Notes: generated from the letters alone by a model not told the origin. Positions 8,193 through 18,688 are shown, counted from the first letter of the stretch. The stretch is 64,000 nucleotides of DNA from Aliamphritea hakodatensis (GCF_024347195.1 NZ_AP025281.1:806001-870000), one strand, 5' to 3'. Program-made: numbers and translations.

Positions 8193-10502
8193 ATGAAACG
8201 CAGATTCGGAGTTCTGTTTTCCCTGGCTTTGTTTGCATTTGGTACGCAGGCAGAAACATTCACAGTAGAAGATATTCGTCTTGAGGGGATTCAAAGGGTA
8301 GAGCCGGGTGTGGCTTTGCGTTATTTTGCAATTGATTCAGGTGAGCAGGTAGACAGTGCTGAACTGGCCAGTGCGACACGGCGTTTATTTAAAACCGGAT
8401 ATTTCGAAGATATCCAGCTGGAGCGTGATGGTGATGTGCTGGTGTTGCGGGTTAAAGAACGTCCTGCGGTCAGTTTAATTCGCCTTGAAGGTAACAGTGT
8501 TGTCGATGATGAGGCGCTGCTTGCAGGTCTGGAGCAGACCGGCCTGAAAGAAGGTGATGTATTTAAACGGGCAACGCTGGATCAGATCCGTCAGGATTTA
8601 TTGCGTCTCTATGTCGGCCGCGGGCGTTACGGTGCCGATATTCAAACTGAGGTTGAACCGCTGTCCGGTAACCGGGTTGCACTGAACATCAATGTGACCG
8701 AAGGTAAGGTCGCGACCATCCAGCATATTAATATTGTTGGTAATACCGTCTTTGAAGAAGAAGAGCTGACTGACCTGTTTAGCCTGAAGCTGCCGGGTTT
8801 CTGGTCGTTCTTCACCAAGAGTGGCCGTTATGCCCGTGAAAAGCTCTCAGGTGATCTTGAACGGCTACGTTCATATTACCTGGACCGCGGTTACGTAAAC
8901 TTTAATATTGATTCTACCCAGGTCTCGGTTTCACCGGATAAAAAACACATTTTTATCAGCATTAATATTACCGAAGGTGAGCAGTACAGCGTCAGCAGTG
9001 TTGATGTTACCGGTGATCTGGTAGTGCCTAAAGAAGAGCTGATGGAGGCCCTGACGATCAGTGACGGTGAAATTTTCTCCCGTGAAAAAGTCACGACTTC
9101 GCAGACGGCTGTGGAGCGCAAGCTGGGAGATCAGGGGTATCTGTTTGCCAATGTAAGCCCTGTGCCTGAATTGAATGAAGAGGATAAGACAGTCACTTTG
9201 CGTTACTTTGTCGCGCCTGGTAAACGTACCTACGTACGCCGGATTAATATTACCGGTAATACCGGGACTGCGGATGAAGCAGCTCGTCGGACGATTACAC
9301 AGATGGAAGGGGCAATTGCCTCTTCAGAAAAGATCGAAACCTCGAAAGGTCGCATCGAACAGACCGGTTATTTTCAGTCGGTCGATGTTGATACAGTACC
9401 TGTGCCTGGTACTGATGATCAGGTAGATCTGAATTATGTGCTCGAAGAACAGAACTCTGGTAGCTTAACGGCAGGTATCGGTTTTTCCCGTACGGCGGGT
9501 CTGATCCTGAATCTGGGGTTAAGGCAAGAAAATTTTCTGGGATCCGGTAAGCAGGTTGGCATTAATATTGAAAAATCGGATACCCGTAAGCAATTGTCTT
9601 TCAGTTATTTAGATCCATACTATACAGTTGACGGTGTGAGCCGTGGGTTTGATTTCTATTTTCGTGAACGAAACTTTACCAACAGTAATGTCAGTGACTA
9701 TCTGACCGATGAAATCGGCGCGCGGGTAAACTTCGGCTATCCGATTGACGATTTTCAGCGTATCAATTTCAGTCTTGGGGTTGAACAGGTTGATCTGAAG
9801 ACTAATGGTACCAATACTGCTCAGGAAGTATTCAACTTCATCGAAAAAGAAGGCGATAGCTATCTGAACTTCACGACTGCATTGCGCTGGACAGAAAATA
9901 AACTTAACCGCCGGGTCTTCCCAACCCGCGGTACGTATCAGAGCGCTGAATTAACGGTGGCGATTCCGGGCAGTGATCTGACGTATCATTCCGAGCGTTA
10001 TGAATATAAGTGGTACAAACCGCTGGACAGTGTTGAAGATTGGGTTATCTCTGCCAGAGGTCGTTTAGGGTATGCAGGCTCATTGGGAGATAATGATTAT
10101 CCGTTCTACCGGAACTACTTCAGCGGTGGTCTGTCTTCTGTACGGGGTTTTAAGACCAATACTCTGGGTCCAAGGGACAGTCAGAATGACGCATTTGGCG
10201 GTAATGTGCAGATTGACGGCAGTGTAGAACTGATCGTACCGGCGCCGTTTATCAAAGACTCATCTTCTATTCGTACACTGGTGTTCTTTGATGTCGGTAA
10301 TGTATTCCAGACCGAATGTCTGGCCGGTAGCACGAACTGCGACTCGGGGATTAAGTTTGATGAATTACGTTACTCGGCGGGTATCGGCTTTAGCTGGCTG
10401 ACACCGGTAGGTCCGTTGTCATTTGCGCTGGCAAAACCTCTGAACTCCAAGTCCGGGGATGACGAACAAACATTTGAATTTGCGCTGGGCCGGACTTTCT
10501 AA
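8193..10502 (+). CDS. bamA: Outer-membrane assembly factor BamA
   Basis: Core of the BAM complex that folds beta-barrels into the outer membrane. From ATG 8193 the product has 769 residues. A signal peptide (MKRRFGVLFSLALFAFGTQA) is followed by five POTRA repeats to about residue 420 and a C-terminal barrel that ends in phenylalanine. The conserved loop-6 VRGF motif is near residues 650-653. A longer frame from 8142 overlaps rseP and would spoil the signal peptide, so I rejected it. The skp Shine-Dalgarno overlaps the stop codon. Confidence 0.96.
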   Translation: MKRRFGVLFSLALFAFGTQAETFTVEDIRLEGIQRVEPGVALRYFAIDSGEQVDSAELASATRRLFKTGYFEDIQLERDGDVLVLRVKERPAVSLIRLEGNSVVDDEALLAGLEQTGLKEGDVFKRATLDQIRQDLLRLYVGRGRYGADIQTEVEPLSGNRVALNINVTEGKVATIQHINIVGNTVFEEEELTDLFSLKLPGFWSFFTKSGRYAREKLSGDLERLRSYYLDRGYVNFNIDSTQVSVSPDKKHIFISINITEGEQYSVSSVDVTGDLVVPKEELMEALTISDGEIFSREKVTTSQTAVERKLGDQGYLFANVSPVPELNEEDKTVTLRYFVAPGKRTYVRRINITGNTGTADEAARRTITQMEGAIASSEKIETSKGRIEQTGYFQSVDVDTVPVPGTDDQVDLNYVLEEQNSGSLTAGIGFSRTAGLILNLGLRQENFLGSGKQVGINIEKSDTRKQLSFSYLDPYYTVDGVSRGFDFYFRERNFTNSNVSDYLTDEIGARVNFGYPIDDFQRINFSLGVEQVDLKTNGTNTAQEVFNFIEKEGDSYLNFTTALRWTENKLNRRVFPTRGTYQSAELTVAIPGSDLTYHSERYEYKWYKPLDSVEDWVISARGRLGYAGSLGDNDYPFYRNYFSGGLSSVRGFKTNTLGPRDSQNDAFGGNVQIDGSVELIVPAPFIKDSSSIRTLVFFDVGNVFQTECLAGSTNCDSGIKFDELRYSAGIGFSWLTPVGPLSFALAKPLNSKSGDDEQTFEFALGRTF

Positions 10503-10512
10503 GGAGAAAGTG

Positions 10513-11013
10513 ATGAATGTTTTTAAATCAATAGGTTTGGTTGTAGCGCTTGGTCTGAGTTCATCTGCGATGGCTGACAAAGTGGCGACCCTGAGTGTCC
10601 AGCAGGCACTTTTAAGTAGCCAGGCTGCAGAAGTATTTCGCCAGACAATGACGGAAGAGTTTAAGCCACAGGCAGCACAGTTAGCTGAACTGGAAAAGCA
10701 GGTCAAGCAGATGCAGGGTGATCTGCAGAGTGCGCAGGCAGCCGGTGCCAGCCAGGCGGATTTGCAGCAAAAGAATCTGCAGTTTCAAAAACTGGTAACT
10801 GAATATCAGCGTCAGGGCCAGGAGATGCAGTTGCAGCAGCGTGAGCGTGAGCAGGCATTCTTAAAGAAAATGCGTCCGCGGCTGGATGCTGTTATCCGCG
10901 ATATGATTGAAAAAGGCGGTTACGACGTTGTAATCAATAAACAATCCACTATTTATGCCAAGCCTGAGCTGGATATCACAGCGAAGGTTGTTGAATTACT
11001 GAATAAGCAATAA
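10513..11013 (+). CDS. skp: Periplasmic chaperone Skp/OmpH
   Basis: Trimeric periplasmic holdase that carries unfolded outer-membrane proteins to BamA. Product of 166 residues with signal peptide MNVFKSIGLVVALGLSSSAMA, then a Gln-rich helical region (about 60-130) that forms the coiled-coil tentacles. AAGGAG precedes the ATG. The neighbours bamA and lpxD are the usual ones. Confidence 0.92.
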   Translation: MNVFKSIGLVVALGLSSSAMADKVATLSVQQALLSSQAAEVFRQTMTEEFKPQAAQLAELEKQVKQMQGDLQSAQAAGASQADLQQKNLQFQKLVTEYQRQGQEMQLQQREREQAFLKKMRPRLDAVIRDMIEKGGYDVVINKQSTIYAKPELDITAKVVELLNKQ

Positions 11014-11014
11014 G

Positions 11015-12085
11015 TTGGCAGCGTCGGGTTTGCAGTATTCATTACAAGAGTTAGCGAAATATCTGGATGCGACGCTTGAAGGCGGTGAGGCGGATATTAA
11101 CGGGCTTGCCACTCTTGAGCAGGCGGATGCCGGGCAACTGACGTTTTTTCACAGTGCCAAACCCCGTTATTTGCAGCAGTTGAAAAAGTGCCGTGCGGGT
11201 GCCGTTTTAGTCAGCGAAGTGCATAAAGCACTGGTACCAACCGCTTGCCTGATTGTTGACGATCCTTACATCGCCTATGCCAGAGTGAGCCGCTTATTCA
11301 GCGGAGCTGATGATATGCAGGTGGGAGGTGTCGCGGGTAGTGCGGTAGTCGCGCCGACGGCAACGCTGGCTACAGATGTTATTCTCGGGCCGAATGTGGT
11401 TGTGGGTGCAAACTGTAAAATTGGCGCTGGCGTTTCAGTGGGTGCGAATACTGTACTGGGCAATGACTGTGAGATCGGTGCCGGTTCGGTTATTCAGCCC
11501 AATGTGACGTTTTATAGCGACGTAACAGTTGGTGAAAATTGCCGTATTCACAGCGGCGCGGTGATCGGTGCAGACGGTTTTGGGTTTGCACAGGACAATG
11601 GTCAGTGGCTTAAGATATATCAGTTAGGCGGTGTCCGGATCGGAGACTGCGTAGAGATCGGTGCAGGTACGACGGTTGATCGTGGTGCGCTGGATCATAC
11701 TTTTATTGGTAACGGTGTTATTATCGATAATCAGGTGCAGATAGCGCACAATGTTGTCATCGGTGATAATACCGCCATTGCCGGCTGTACTGCCATTGCC
11801 GGCAGTACCCATATAGGTGAGGCCTGTACAGTGGCTGGTGCCTGCGGTATTACCGGGCATCTTGAAATTGCCGCAGGTACACACATCACGGCGATGTCGT
11901 TAGTCAGTAAGAATATTGATTCCGCCGGGGCTTATTCCTCCGGTACGGTTGCAGAACCACATTCACAATGGAAACGGAATGTTGTCCGTTTTCGTCAGCT
12001 GGACGAGATGTCCCGTAAGCTGAAAACGTTAGAAGCAGAATTTAAGCAATACAAAGCAAAGGTTGATCCGAATGATGGATGTTAA
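11015..12085 (+). CDS. lpxD: UDP-3-O-acylglucosamine N-acyltransferase
   Basis: Third step of lipid A synthesis: adds the second hydroxyacyl chain from ACP. Product of 356 residues. The N-terminal uridine-binding domain (about 1-105) is followed by a left-handed beta-helix of hexapeptide repeats, with the catalytic His in the region QIAHNVVIGDN, and a C-terminal helix. The start is probably TTG 11015, one base after the skp stop; no clear Shine-Dalgarno is visible, so it could differ by a few codons. It overlaps fabZ by 14 nt. Confidence 0.94.
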   Translation: MAASGLQYSLQELAKYLDATLEGGEADINGLATLEQADAGQLTFFHSAKPRYLQQLKKCRAGAVLVSEVHKALVPTACLIVDDPYIAYARVSRLFSGADDMQVGGVAGSAVVAPTATLATDVILGPNVVVGANCKIGAGVSVGANTVLGNDCEIGAGSVIQPNVTFYSDVTVGENCRIHSGAVIGADGFGFAQDNGQWLKIYQLGGVRIGDCVEIGAGTTVDRGALDHTFIGNGVIIDNQVQIAHNVVIGDNTAIAGCTAIAGSTHIGEACTVAGACGITGHLEIAAGTHITAMSLVSKNIDSAGAYSSGTVAEPHSQWKRNVVRFRQLDEMSRKLKTLEAEFKQYKAKVDPNDGC

Positions 12086-12509
12086 TGAGATCCGCAAATA
12101 TTTACCCCACCGTTATCCTTTTTTATTAGTCGACAGGGTGGTTGAGCTGATCCCCGGGGAATCCATCGTTGCTTATAAGAACGTTACGATTAACGAGCCA
12201 TTTTTTAACGGACATTTTCCTGACCATCCGGTAATGCCGGGTGTGCTGATTGTTGAAGCCATGGCGCAGGCGGCAGGTATTCTTGGTTTTAAAACCATGG
12301 ATAAAACTCCTCAGGACGGCTCTATTTATTATTTTGTCGGTTCCGATAAGCTGCGTTTTAAGCGCCCTGTGGTGCCTGGTGATCAGTTGCAACTTGAAGC
12401 CAGTATCGTTTCCGAGAAACGTGGGATCTGGAAGTTTGATGTTAAAGCGACCGTGAATGGCGAGCTTGCGAGCTCCGCAACAATTCTTTGTGCTGACAGA
12501 AAGGTTTAA
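12072..12509 (+). CDS. fabZ: 3-hydroxyacyl-[ACP] dehydratase FabZ
   Basis: Dehydrates 3-hydroxyacyl-ACP in fatty acid elongation and competes with LpxA/LpxD for hydroxyacyl-ACP. Product of 145 residues, hot-dog fold, with LPHRYPFLLVDRV and the catalytic His/Glu pair in HFPDHPVMPGVLIVEAMAQ. Start ATG 12072 is preceded at 9 nt by AAAGG; ATG 12075 is equally possible. It lies inside the lpxD-lpxA unit as usual. Confidence 0.96.
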   Translation: MMDVNEIRKYLPHRYPFLLVDRVVELIPGESIVAYKNVTINEPFFNGHFPDHPVMPGVLIVEAMAQAAGILGFKTMDKTPQDGSIYYFVGSDKLRFKRPVVPGDQLQLEASIVSEKRGIWKFDVKATVNGELASSATILCADRKV

Positions 12510-12511
12510 GA

Positions 12512-13282
12512 TTGATTCATCCACAAGCGATAGTTGAGTCCGGCGCTAAGCTGGCTGACGATGTTGAAGTAGGTCCCTGGAGCTACATCGGTGCGGATGT
12601 TGAGATTGGTGCCGGGTGCCGTATTGGTCCCCATGCGGTGATAAAAGGCCCGACTAAGATGGGCAAAAATAACCGTGTGTTTCAGTTCTCCAGCATTGGT
12701 GAAGACTGTCAGGATAAGAAGTATCAGGGTGAACCTACTGAACTGGTAATTGGTGACGACAACGTATTCCGTGAAGGTTGTACAATTCACCGGGGGACGG
12801 TTCAGGATAACAGTATTACGATAATTGGCAGTGATAATCTGTTTATGGCCAATGCGCATGTCGCGCATGACTGTGTCGTGGGCAGCCATAATATTATTGC
12901 GAATAATGCCGCGCTGGCCGGTCATGTTCACCTGGGGGATTATATTATCCTGGGGGGCTTTACGGCGGTGCATCAGTTTTGCCATATCGGCTCATACAGT
13001 ATGTGTGGTGCTGGTACTGTCGTGCTGCAGGATATTCCCGCTTTTGTTATGTGTAATGGTAATTCAGCTAAGCCCCATGGTATTAACTCGGTTGGATTGC
13101 GCCGTAAAGGTTATAGTGATGATGCTATCCGTACGATTAAACGGGCCTACCGGTTAATCTACCGCAGTGGCTTAAAACTGGATGAAGCGCTGGCTGAACT
13201 GCAGGAGTTGGTCGTTGACTGTGTGGAAGTACAGCTGATTATTGATTCACTTAAATCTTCTGAGCGGGGCATCATCCGCTAA
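12512..13282 (+). CDS. lpxA: UDP-N-acetylglucosamine acyltransferase
   Basis: First step of lipid A synthesis. The 256-residue product begins IHPQAIVESGAKL and consists of hexapeptide repeats to about residue 185, then a helical C terminus. The catalytic His region ANAHVAHDCVVG is visible. The only plausible start is TTG 12512, two bases after the fabZ stop: LpxA proteins start with M-I-H-P/D, which matches this position. Rare start codons recur in this lipid A segment. Confidence 0.95.
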   Translation: MIHPQAIVESGAKLADDVEVGPWSYIGADVEIGAGCRIGPHAVIKGPTKMGKNNRVFQFSSIGEDCQDKKYQGEPTELVIGDDNVFREGCTIHRGTVQDNSITIIGSDNLFMANAHVAHDCVVGSHNIIANNAALAGHVHLGDYIILGGFTAVHQFCHIGSYSMCGAGTVVLQDIPAFVMCNGNSAKPHGINSVGLRRKGYSDDAIRTIKRAYRLIYRSGLKLDEALAELQELVVDCVEVQLIIDSLKSSERGIIR

Positions 13283-13290
13283 TCATTTCT

Positions 13291-14451
13291 ATGGCCGGAC
13301 GTATGAAAGTTGCTGTCGTAGCCGGTGAGGCGTCAGGGGATATCCTTGGCGCTGGTCTTATCAGAGCGTTACGCAAATCTTATCCAGATCTTGAAGTCCG
13401 TGGTATCGGTGGTGAACTGATGCAGGATGAAGGCTGTCATTCGCTGTATCCGATGGAGCGGCTGTCAGTCATGGGGCTGGTTGAAGTGCTGGGCCGGCTC
13501 AGAGAGCTTCTTAACATCCGTAAGCAACTGACGCAGCAACTGACCGACTGGCAGCCTGACGTCTTTATTGGCATAGATGCACCGGACTTTACCCTGAATC
13601 TGGAAGGAAAATTGCGTTCTGCAGGTATTCCTACCGTACATTATGTCAGCCCGTCAGTGTGGGCCTGGCGCAGTAAGCGGGTATTTAAGATTCTTAACAC
13701 AACCGATCTGATGTTAACGCTGTTGCCTTTTGAAGCACGTTTTTATGAACAGCATAATATGCCAGTCAGATTTGTGGGCCACCCGCTGGCAAACATGATT
13801 GATCTTCAGCCGGATCAGCCTGACGCGCGCCGCCAACTTGGCATTTCTGAAAATGAGCAGCTGATTGCGGTTATGCCGGGCAGCCGGGGCGGGGAGCTGA
13901 AGTACCTGGCCCGTCCATTTCTGGACACGGTTCGCTGGTTGCTGGACAGAAATCCTGATTTACATTTCATTCTTCCGGCAGCAAATCAGACCCGTTACGA
14001 CACCCTTCAGGAACTGTTGCAGTCAGAATACAAGGACTTACCTGTCAGGCTGCATCTGAAAGAATCCCGTTTAGTGATGCAGGCAAGTGATGCCATACTG
14101 ATGGCGTCTGGCACGGTTACCCTTGAGGCGATGTTACTTAAGAAGCCGATGGTGGTGGCTTATAAGATGGCGTCACTGACGTATCGGATTTTGTCCCGTC
14201 TGGTGAAAACCCCCTATATCTCGTTGCCAAATCTGCTGGCAGGGGAGAAGTTAGTGCCTGAAGTGTTACAAGATGATGTTCGTCCTGAGGTCTTAGGGCC
14301 GCTGGTCGAGCAAGCGCTGCAGGACAGCAGACAGCAGGGACCGGTGACTCAGCGATTCCATGATTTGCACCTTGAGCTTCGTCAGAATGCCGATGAGCGT
14401 GCAGCAGAGGCGGTTTTACAGCTGGTTGCTGATAAGCGGGGAGGCGCCTGA
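13291..14451 (+). CDS. lpxB: Lipid-A-disaccharide synthase
   Basis: Peripheral inner-membrane glycosyltransferase (GT19) that joins UDP-diacylglucosamine and lipid X. Product of 386 residues with VVAGEASGDILGAGLI at the N terminus, HYVSPSVWAWRSKR in the middle and VMPGSRGGELK near the nucleotide site. ATG 13303 (four codons later) is an alternative start. Its stop codon abuts the rnhB start. Confidence 0.95.
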   Translation: MAGRMKVAVVAGEASGDILGAGLIRALRKSYPDLEVRGIGGELMQDEGCHSLYPMERLSVMGLVEVLGRLRELLNIRKQLTQQLTDWQPDVFIGIDAPDFTLNLEGKLRSAGIPTVHYVSPSVWAWRSKRVFKILNTTDLMLTLLPFEARFYEQHNMPVRFVGHPLANMIDLQPDQPDARRQLGISENEQLIAVMPGSRGGELKYLARPFLDTVRWLLDRNPDLHFILPAANQTRYDTLQELLQSEYKDLPVRLHLKESRLVMQASDAILMASGTVTLEAMLLKKPMVVAYKMASLTYRILSRLVKTPYISLPNLLAGEKLVPEVLQDDVRPEVLGPLVEQALQDSRQQGPVTQRFHDLHLELRQNADERAAEAVLQLVADKRGGA

Positions 14452-15060
14452 ATGCAAATACAGGGGGTTGATTTCCGCAGCCATCAGCTTGTCGCCGGTG
14501 TGGATGAAGTTGGCCGTGGGCCGCTGGTCGGGAAAGTGGTTGCCGCAGCAGTGATTCTTGATCCGGATAACCCTGTTGCCGGCCTGACCGATTCAAAAAA
14601 ACTCACCGAAAAAAAACGTGAACTGCTGTACCCTGAAATTCAGGAAAAGGCACTTGCCTGGGCGATTGCCTGGGCTGATGTTGCTGAGATAGATGCGCTG
14701 AATATCTTACATGCATCTATGCTAGCCATGAGCCGGGCCGTTAATCAGCTATCACCGGTGCCTGAGTACGCACTGATCGATGGCAACCGTTGTCCGCAGG
14801 GGCTGGTTTGTCCGTCAGAAGCCATCGTCAAAGGGGACCTGAAGGAGCCGGCAATCAGTGCCGCGTCTATCCTGGCAAAGGTCTACCGGGACCGGGAAAT
14901 GAAAGCGCTGGATAAAATCTATCCACAGTATGGTTTCGCCAAACATAAAGGGTATCCGACAGCCCTGCATCTGGCGCAACTTGAAAAATATGGTCCTATT
15001 TCTGAGCACCGGCGCAGCTTTAAGCCCGTGGCCCGATTACTCGAACAACATACTGTTTAA
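14452..15060 (+). CDS. rnhB: Ribonuclease HII
   Basis: Removes ribonucleotides from DNA and degrades RNA/DNA hybrids. The 202-residue product has the catalytic motif VAGVDEVGRGPLVG with the first Asp-Glu pair, LTDSKKLTEKKR, and the third acidic motif in EYALIDGNRCPQGL. It starts directly after the lpxB stop (TGA ATG). Confidence 0.96.
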   Translation: MQIQGVDFRSHQLVAGVDEVGRGPLVGKVVAAAVILDPDNPVAGLTDSKKLTEKKRELLYPEIQEKALAWAIAWADVAEIDALNILHASMLAMSRAVNQLSPVPEYALIDGNRCPQGLVCPSEAIVKGDLKEPAISAASILAKVYRDREMKALDKIYPQYGFAKHKGYPTALHLAQLEKYGPISEHRRSFKPVARLLEQHTV

Positions 15061-15076
15061 CTGAGTTGGTTTATTT

Positions 15077-18000
15077 ATGAATAACACCCCCGGTTTTGTC
15101 CATCTTCGTCTGCACAGTGAATTCTCACTGGTTGATGGTCTGGTTCGTATCAAAGAGCTGATGGGGGCTGTTAAACAACAGCAGATACCGGCAATAGCGC
15201 TGACAGACCAGACGAACCTGTTTGGCCTGATTAAATTTTTTAAGGCGGCCACCGGTACCGGTGTGAAGCCGATTTTCGGGTCGGATGTCTGGGTGGTAAA
15301 CAGCCTTGAGGATGACGAGGCGCACCGGCTTACCCTGCTGGCGATGAACGAGACCGGTTACCGTAACCTGACTGAACTGATCTCACTGGCGTATGAACAA
15401 GGCCAGAATGTATTGCATGACCGTGCAGTTATCCTTAAAGACTGGATCGCTGCGCAGCCGGAGGGGATGATTGCCCTGTCCGGTGCTAAAGAAGGTGAAA
15501 TCGGTAAAGCCTTGCTTGCTGGCAGTGATGAGGCCGATGCCATCCTGGCGCAGTGGCAGACTATGTTCCCGCAGCGCTTTTATCTGGAGATTCAGCGAAC
15601 CGACCGCACCAATGATGAAGAGTGTGTACATGCTTCGGTTCAGCTGGCGCAGCGCAGCGGTTGTCCGCTGGTGGCAACTAACGAAGTTATGTTTATCTCA
15701 CCGGATGACTTCGAGGCGCATGAGGCCCGGGTCTGTATTAACCAGAGCCGTACACTTGAAGATCCTACCCGGCCAAAGGATTACAGTGAAACCCAGTATC
15801 TGAAATCTGCGGAAGAAATGCAGGCGCTGTTTGCGGATATCCCTTCCGCGGTTGCCAATACCGTACAGATAGCTAAACGCTGTAATCTGCAACTTGATCT
15901 TGGTACCTATTACCTGCCGAAATATCCGATTCCGGAAGGCATGACCATGGACGAGTTTTTTGCCGATGTGTCATGGAAAGGTCTGGAAGAGCGTCTTGAT
16001 ATCCTGCTGGATAAAGATGCTGAAGATTACGCAGAAAAGCGTAAGCCCTACGAAGACCGGATGAATTTTGAGCTGGATATTATCACCCAGATGGGTTTCC
16101 CCGGTTACTTCCTGATCGTAATGGACTTTATTCAGTGGGGTAAGGATAACGGCGTGCCTGTAGGCCCTGGCCGGGGTTCCGGTGCGGGTTCATTAGTGGC
16201 CTATGCACAGAAAATTACCGACCTTGATCCTCTGGAATACGATCTGCTTTTTGAGCGATTCCTGAACCCAGAGCGGGTATCGATGCCTGACTTCGATATC
16301 GATTTCTGTATGGATAACCGCGATAAGGTTATCGATTACGTCGCAGAAACCTATGGCCGTGATGCGGTATCTCAGATTGTTACTTTCGGTACCATGGCGG
16401 CAAAGGCGGTGGTGCGGGACGTTGCCCGGGTGCAGGGCAAGGCATTTGGTCTGGCGGATAAACTGTCCAAACTGATCCCTTTTGAAATAGGCATGACGCT
16501 CAGCAAGGCGATGGAAGAAGAGCCGATGATGCGTGAGTTTGTGGAGTCCAGCGAAGAAGCGCAGGAAATCATGGACATGGCCTATAAGCTGGAGGGGGTT
16601 ACCCGTAACGTCGGTAAACACGCCGGTGGTGTGGTAATTGCCCCGACCAAGCTGACAGACTTTGCCGCCACCTATTGTGATGAGCATGGGCAGGGGCTGG
16701 TTACTCAGTTTGATAAAGGTGATGTTGAGGAGGCCGGACTGGTTAAGTTCGACTTCCTGGGTTTGCGGACCCTGACCATTATCGACTGGGCGGTAAAGAC
16801 CATTGACCGGATTCGGGCGAAAAGCGGCGAAGAGCCGCTGGATATCGCGCTGATTGACCTGGAAGACCCAGTTACTTTTGATTTGCTGCAGTCCGCTGAG
16901 ACCACGGCGGTTTTCCAGCTTGAGTCCAGCGGTATGAAAGATCTGGTAAACCGGCTGAAACCAAGCCGCTTTGAAGATATTGTCGCACTGGTAGCGCTGT
17001 TCCGTCCGGGGCCGCTGCAGTCCGGCATGGTAGATGACTTCATTAACCGAAAGCACGGTTTAGCTGAGCTTGCCTACCCCCATGCGGATTACCAGTTAGA
17101 GAGCCTGCAGCCTGTATTGGAGCCTACCTACGGCATCATCCTGTATCAGGAGCAGGTAATGCAGATTGCTCAGGTGATGGCAGGCTATACCCTGGGTGGT
17201 GCGGACATGCTGCGCCGGGCGATGGGTAAGAAGAAACCCGAAGAAATGGCCAAGCAGCGGGTTTCGTTTCTTGAAGGATCGGAAAATAACAATATTGACC
17301 GGGATCTGGCCGGTAATATTTTCGATCTGGTGGAAAAGTTCGCCGGTTATGGTTTTAACAAGTCTCACTCCGCCGCTTATGCACTGGTGTCCTATCAGAC
17401 GGCCTGGCTGAAAGCGCATTATCCTGCGCCTTTCATGGCAGCGGTATTGTCCTCTGATATGCAGAACACCGAAAAGGTGGTGATCTTCATTGAAGAGTGC
17501 CGGACCATGGAGTTGCCACTGGTACTGCCGGACGTGAACTGTGGCGAATATATGTTTACCGTGAATGATGACGGTGAAATTGTTTACGGTTTGGGGGCGG
17601 TAAAGGGCGTGGGTGAAGGCCCGATTGAGTCGATTGTTGAAGCCCGTCAGGAGGGCCCGTTTAAGGATATTTTTGACTTCTGTAAACGGGTTGGCAGTAA
17701 GAAGATCAACAAACGTGTTATGGAAGCCCTGGTTCGCTGTGGCGCACTGGATAAACTCGGTCCGGACCGTGCCCAGCTGTGGGCTGCCATTCCTGAAGCG
17801 CTGAAAGCAGCTGATCAGAGTGAGCGCAATCAGAGTGCCGGTATGTTTGATCTGTTCGGTGATATGGAAGCCGAAGATCCCCGTGACCCTTATGCAGACT
17901 ACATGAAGCTGCGTTGCTGGACGGATAAAGAGCGTCTGCAGGGTGAGAAAGATACCCTCGGCTTGTATGTAACCGGTCATCCGATTGACGAATACGAGTC

Positions 18001-18565
18001 AGAATTGCCGAATATTATTTCCAAGCGAATCGTTGAGTTACAGCCGGCCCGGGGCCAGCAACAGAAAATGCTGGGGCTGGTGGTAGATATCCGGATGAAG
18101 AAAACCAAGAAGGGTGATCCGCTGTGCTTTATTACACTGGATGACCGGACGTCCCGGATAGAAATTACGCTTTTCGGTGACAGTTTTGATGAGCATCGCC
18201 ATCTGCTGAACAAAGATGCGATCCTGCTGGTCGAAGGTGAAATTGCACACGATGATTATTCAGGCCGGACTAAAGTTCGGGCCAGTAAAGTCATTGATAT
18301 CACTCAGGCCAGAGCCCGGTATGCATCGCATATACAGGTGAACTGTCAGGCAGATCAGCTGAAAGAACGTCAGCTTAAGGTTCTTGAGCAGTTACTCGAA
18401 GGGGCGAAAGGCGCTTCTGCCGTGAGTGTCGCTTTGCAGTACAGCCGGGAAGATGCATCTGCACGGGTGTATCTGGGGGATGACTGGAAAGTGGAACCGA
18501 CAGATGAGGTGTTACTGAAGCTGAAGGATCAGTTTGGTGGTGATGCTGTGTCTGTTTGTTATTAA
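15077..18565 (+). CDS. dnaE: DNA polymerase III alpha subunit
   Basis: Replicative polymerase. Product of 1162 residues, the usual DnaE1 length. The N-terminal PHP domain starts FVHLRLHSEFSLVDGLVRI. The C-family polymerase core contains GPGRGSGAGSLVAYA and the catalytic PDFDIDFCMDNR; the HhH region is near 800-900 and the OB domain follows (about 985-1065). It is read in one direction with rnhB and accA. Confidence 0.97.
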   Translation: MNNTPGFVHLRLHSEFSLVDGLVRIKELMGAVKQQQIPAIALTDQTNLFGLIKFFKAATGTGVKPIFGSDVWVVNSLEDDEAHRLTLLAMNETGYRNLTELISLAYEQGQNVLHDRAVILKDWIAAQPEGMIALSGAKEGEIGKALLAGSDEADAILAQWQTMFPQRFYLEIQRTDRTNDEECVHASVQLAQRSGCPLVATNEVMFISPDDFEAHEARVCINQSRTLEDPTRPKDYSETQYLKSAEEMQALFADIPSAVANTVQIAKRCNLQLDLGTYYLPKYPIPEGMTMDEFFADVSWKGLEERLDILLDKDAEDYAEKRKPYEDRMNFELDIITQMGFPGYFLIVMDFIQWGKDNGVPVGPGRGSGAGSLVAYAQKITDLDPLEYDLLFERFLNPERVSMPDFDIDFCMDNRDKVIDYVAETYGRDAVSQIVTFGTMAAKAVVRDVARVQGKAFGLADKLSKLIPFEIGMTLSKAMEEEPMMREFVESSEEAQEIMDMAYKLEGVTRNVGKHAGGVVIAPTKLTDFAATYCDEHGQGLVTQFDKGDVEEAGLVKFDFLGLRTLTIIDWAVKTIDRIRAKSGEEPLDIALIDLEDPVTFDLLQSAETTAVFQLESSGMKDLVNRLKPSRFEDIVALVALFRPGPLQSGMVDDFINRKHGLAELAYPHADYQLESLQPVLEPTYGIILYQEQVMQIAQVMAGYTLGGADMLRRAMGKKKPEEMAKQRVSFLEGSENNNIDRDLAGNIFDLVEKFAGYGFNKSHSAAYALVSYQTAWLKAHYPAPFMAAVLSSDMQNTEKVVIFIEECRTMELPLVLPDVNCGEYMFTVNDDGEIVYGLGAVKGVGEGPIESIVEARQEGPFKDIFDFCKRVGSKKINKRVMEALVRCGALDKLGPDRAQLWAAIPEALKAADQSERNQSAGMFDLFGDMEAEDPRDPYADYMKLRCWTDKERLQGEKDTLGLYVTGHPIDEYESELPNIISKRIVELQPARGQQQKMLGLVVDIRMKKTKKGDPLCFITLDDRTSRIEITLFGDSFDEHRHLLNKDAILLVEGEIAHDDYSGRTKVRASKVIDITQARARYASHIQVNCQADQLKERQLKVLEQLLEGAKGASAVSVALQYSREDASARVYLGDDWKVEPTDEVLLKLKDQFGGDAVSVCY

Positions 18566-18688
18566 ATCGCCGCTAAGTGACGCCTGATACTGGTTCTTAA
18601 TTCCATGTACGGGTACACTTAGCAGAATTTTTTTCCGTTACCGGGACACGCCCGGCAGCGATATAGAAACAAACGGAATACGTTACGC

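Noticed and set aside
18566..18688. Promoter for accA in the dnaE-accA gap
   Set aside because: TACACT at 18614 looks like a -10 but no -35 sits at an acceptable distance (TTCTTA is 14 bp away).
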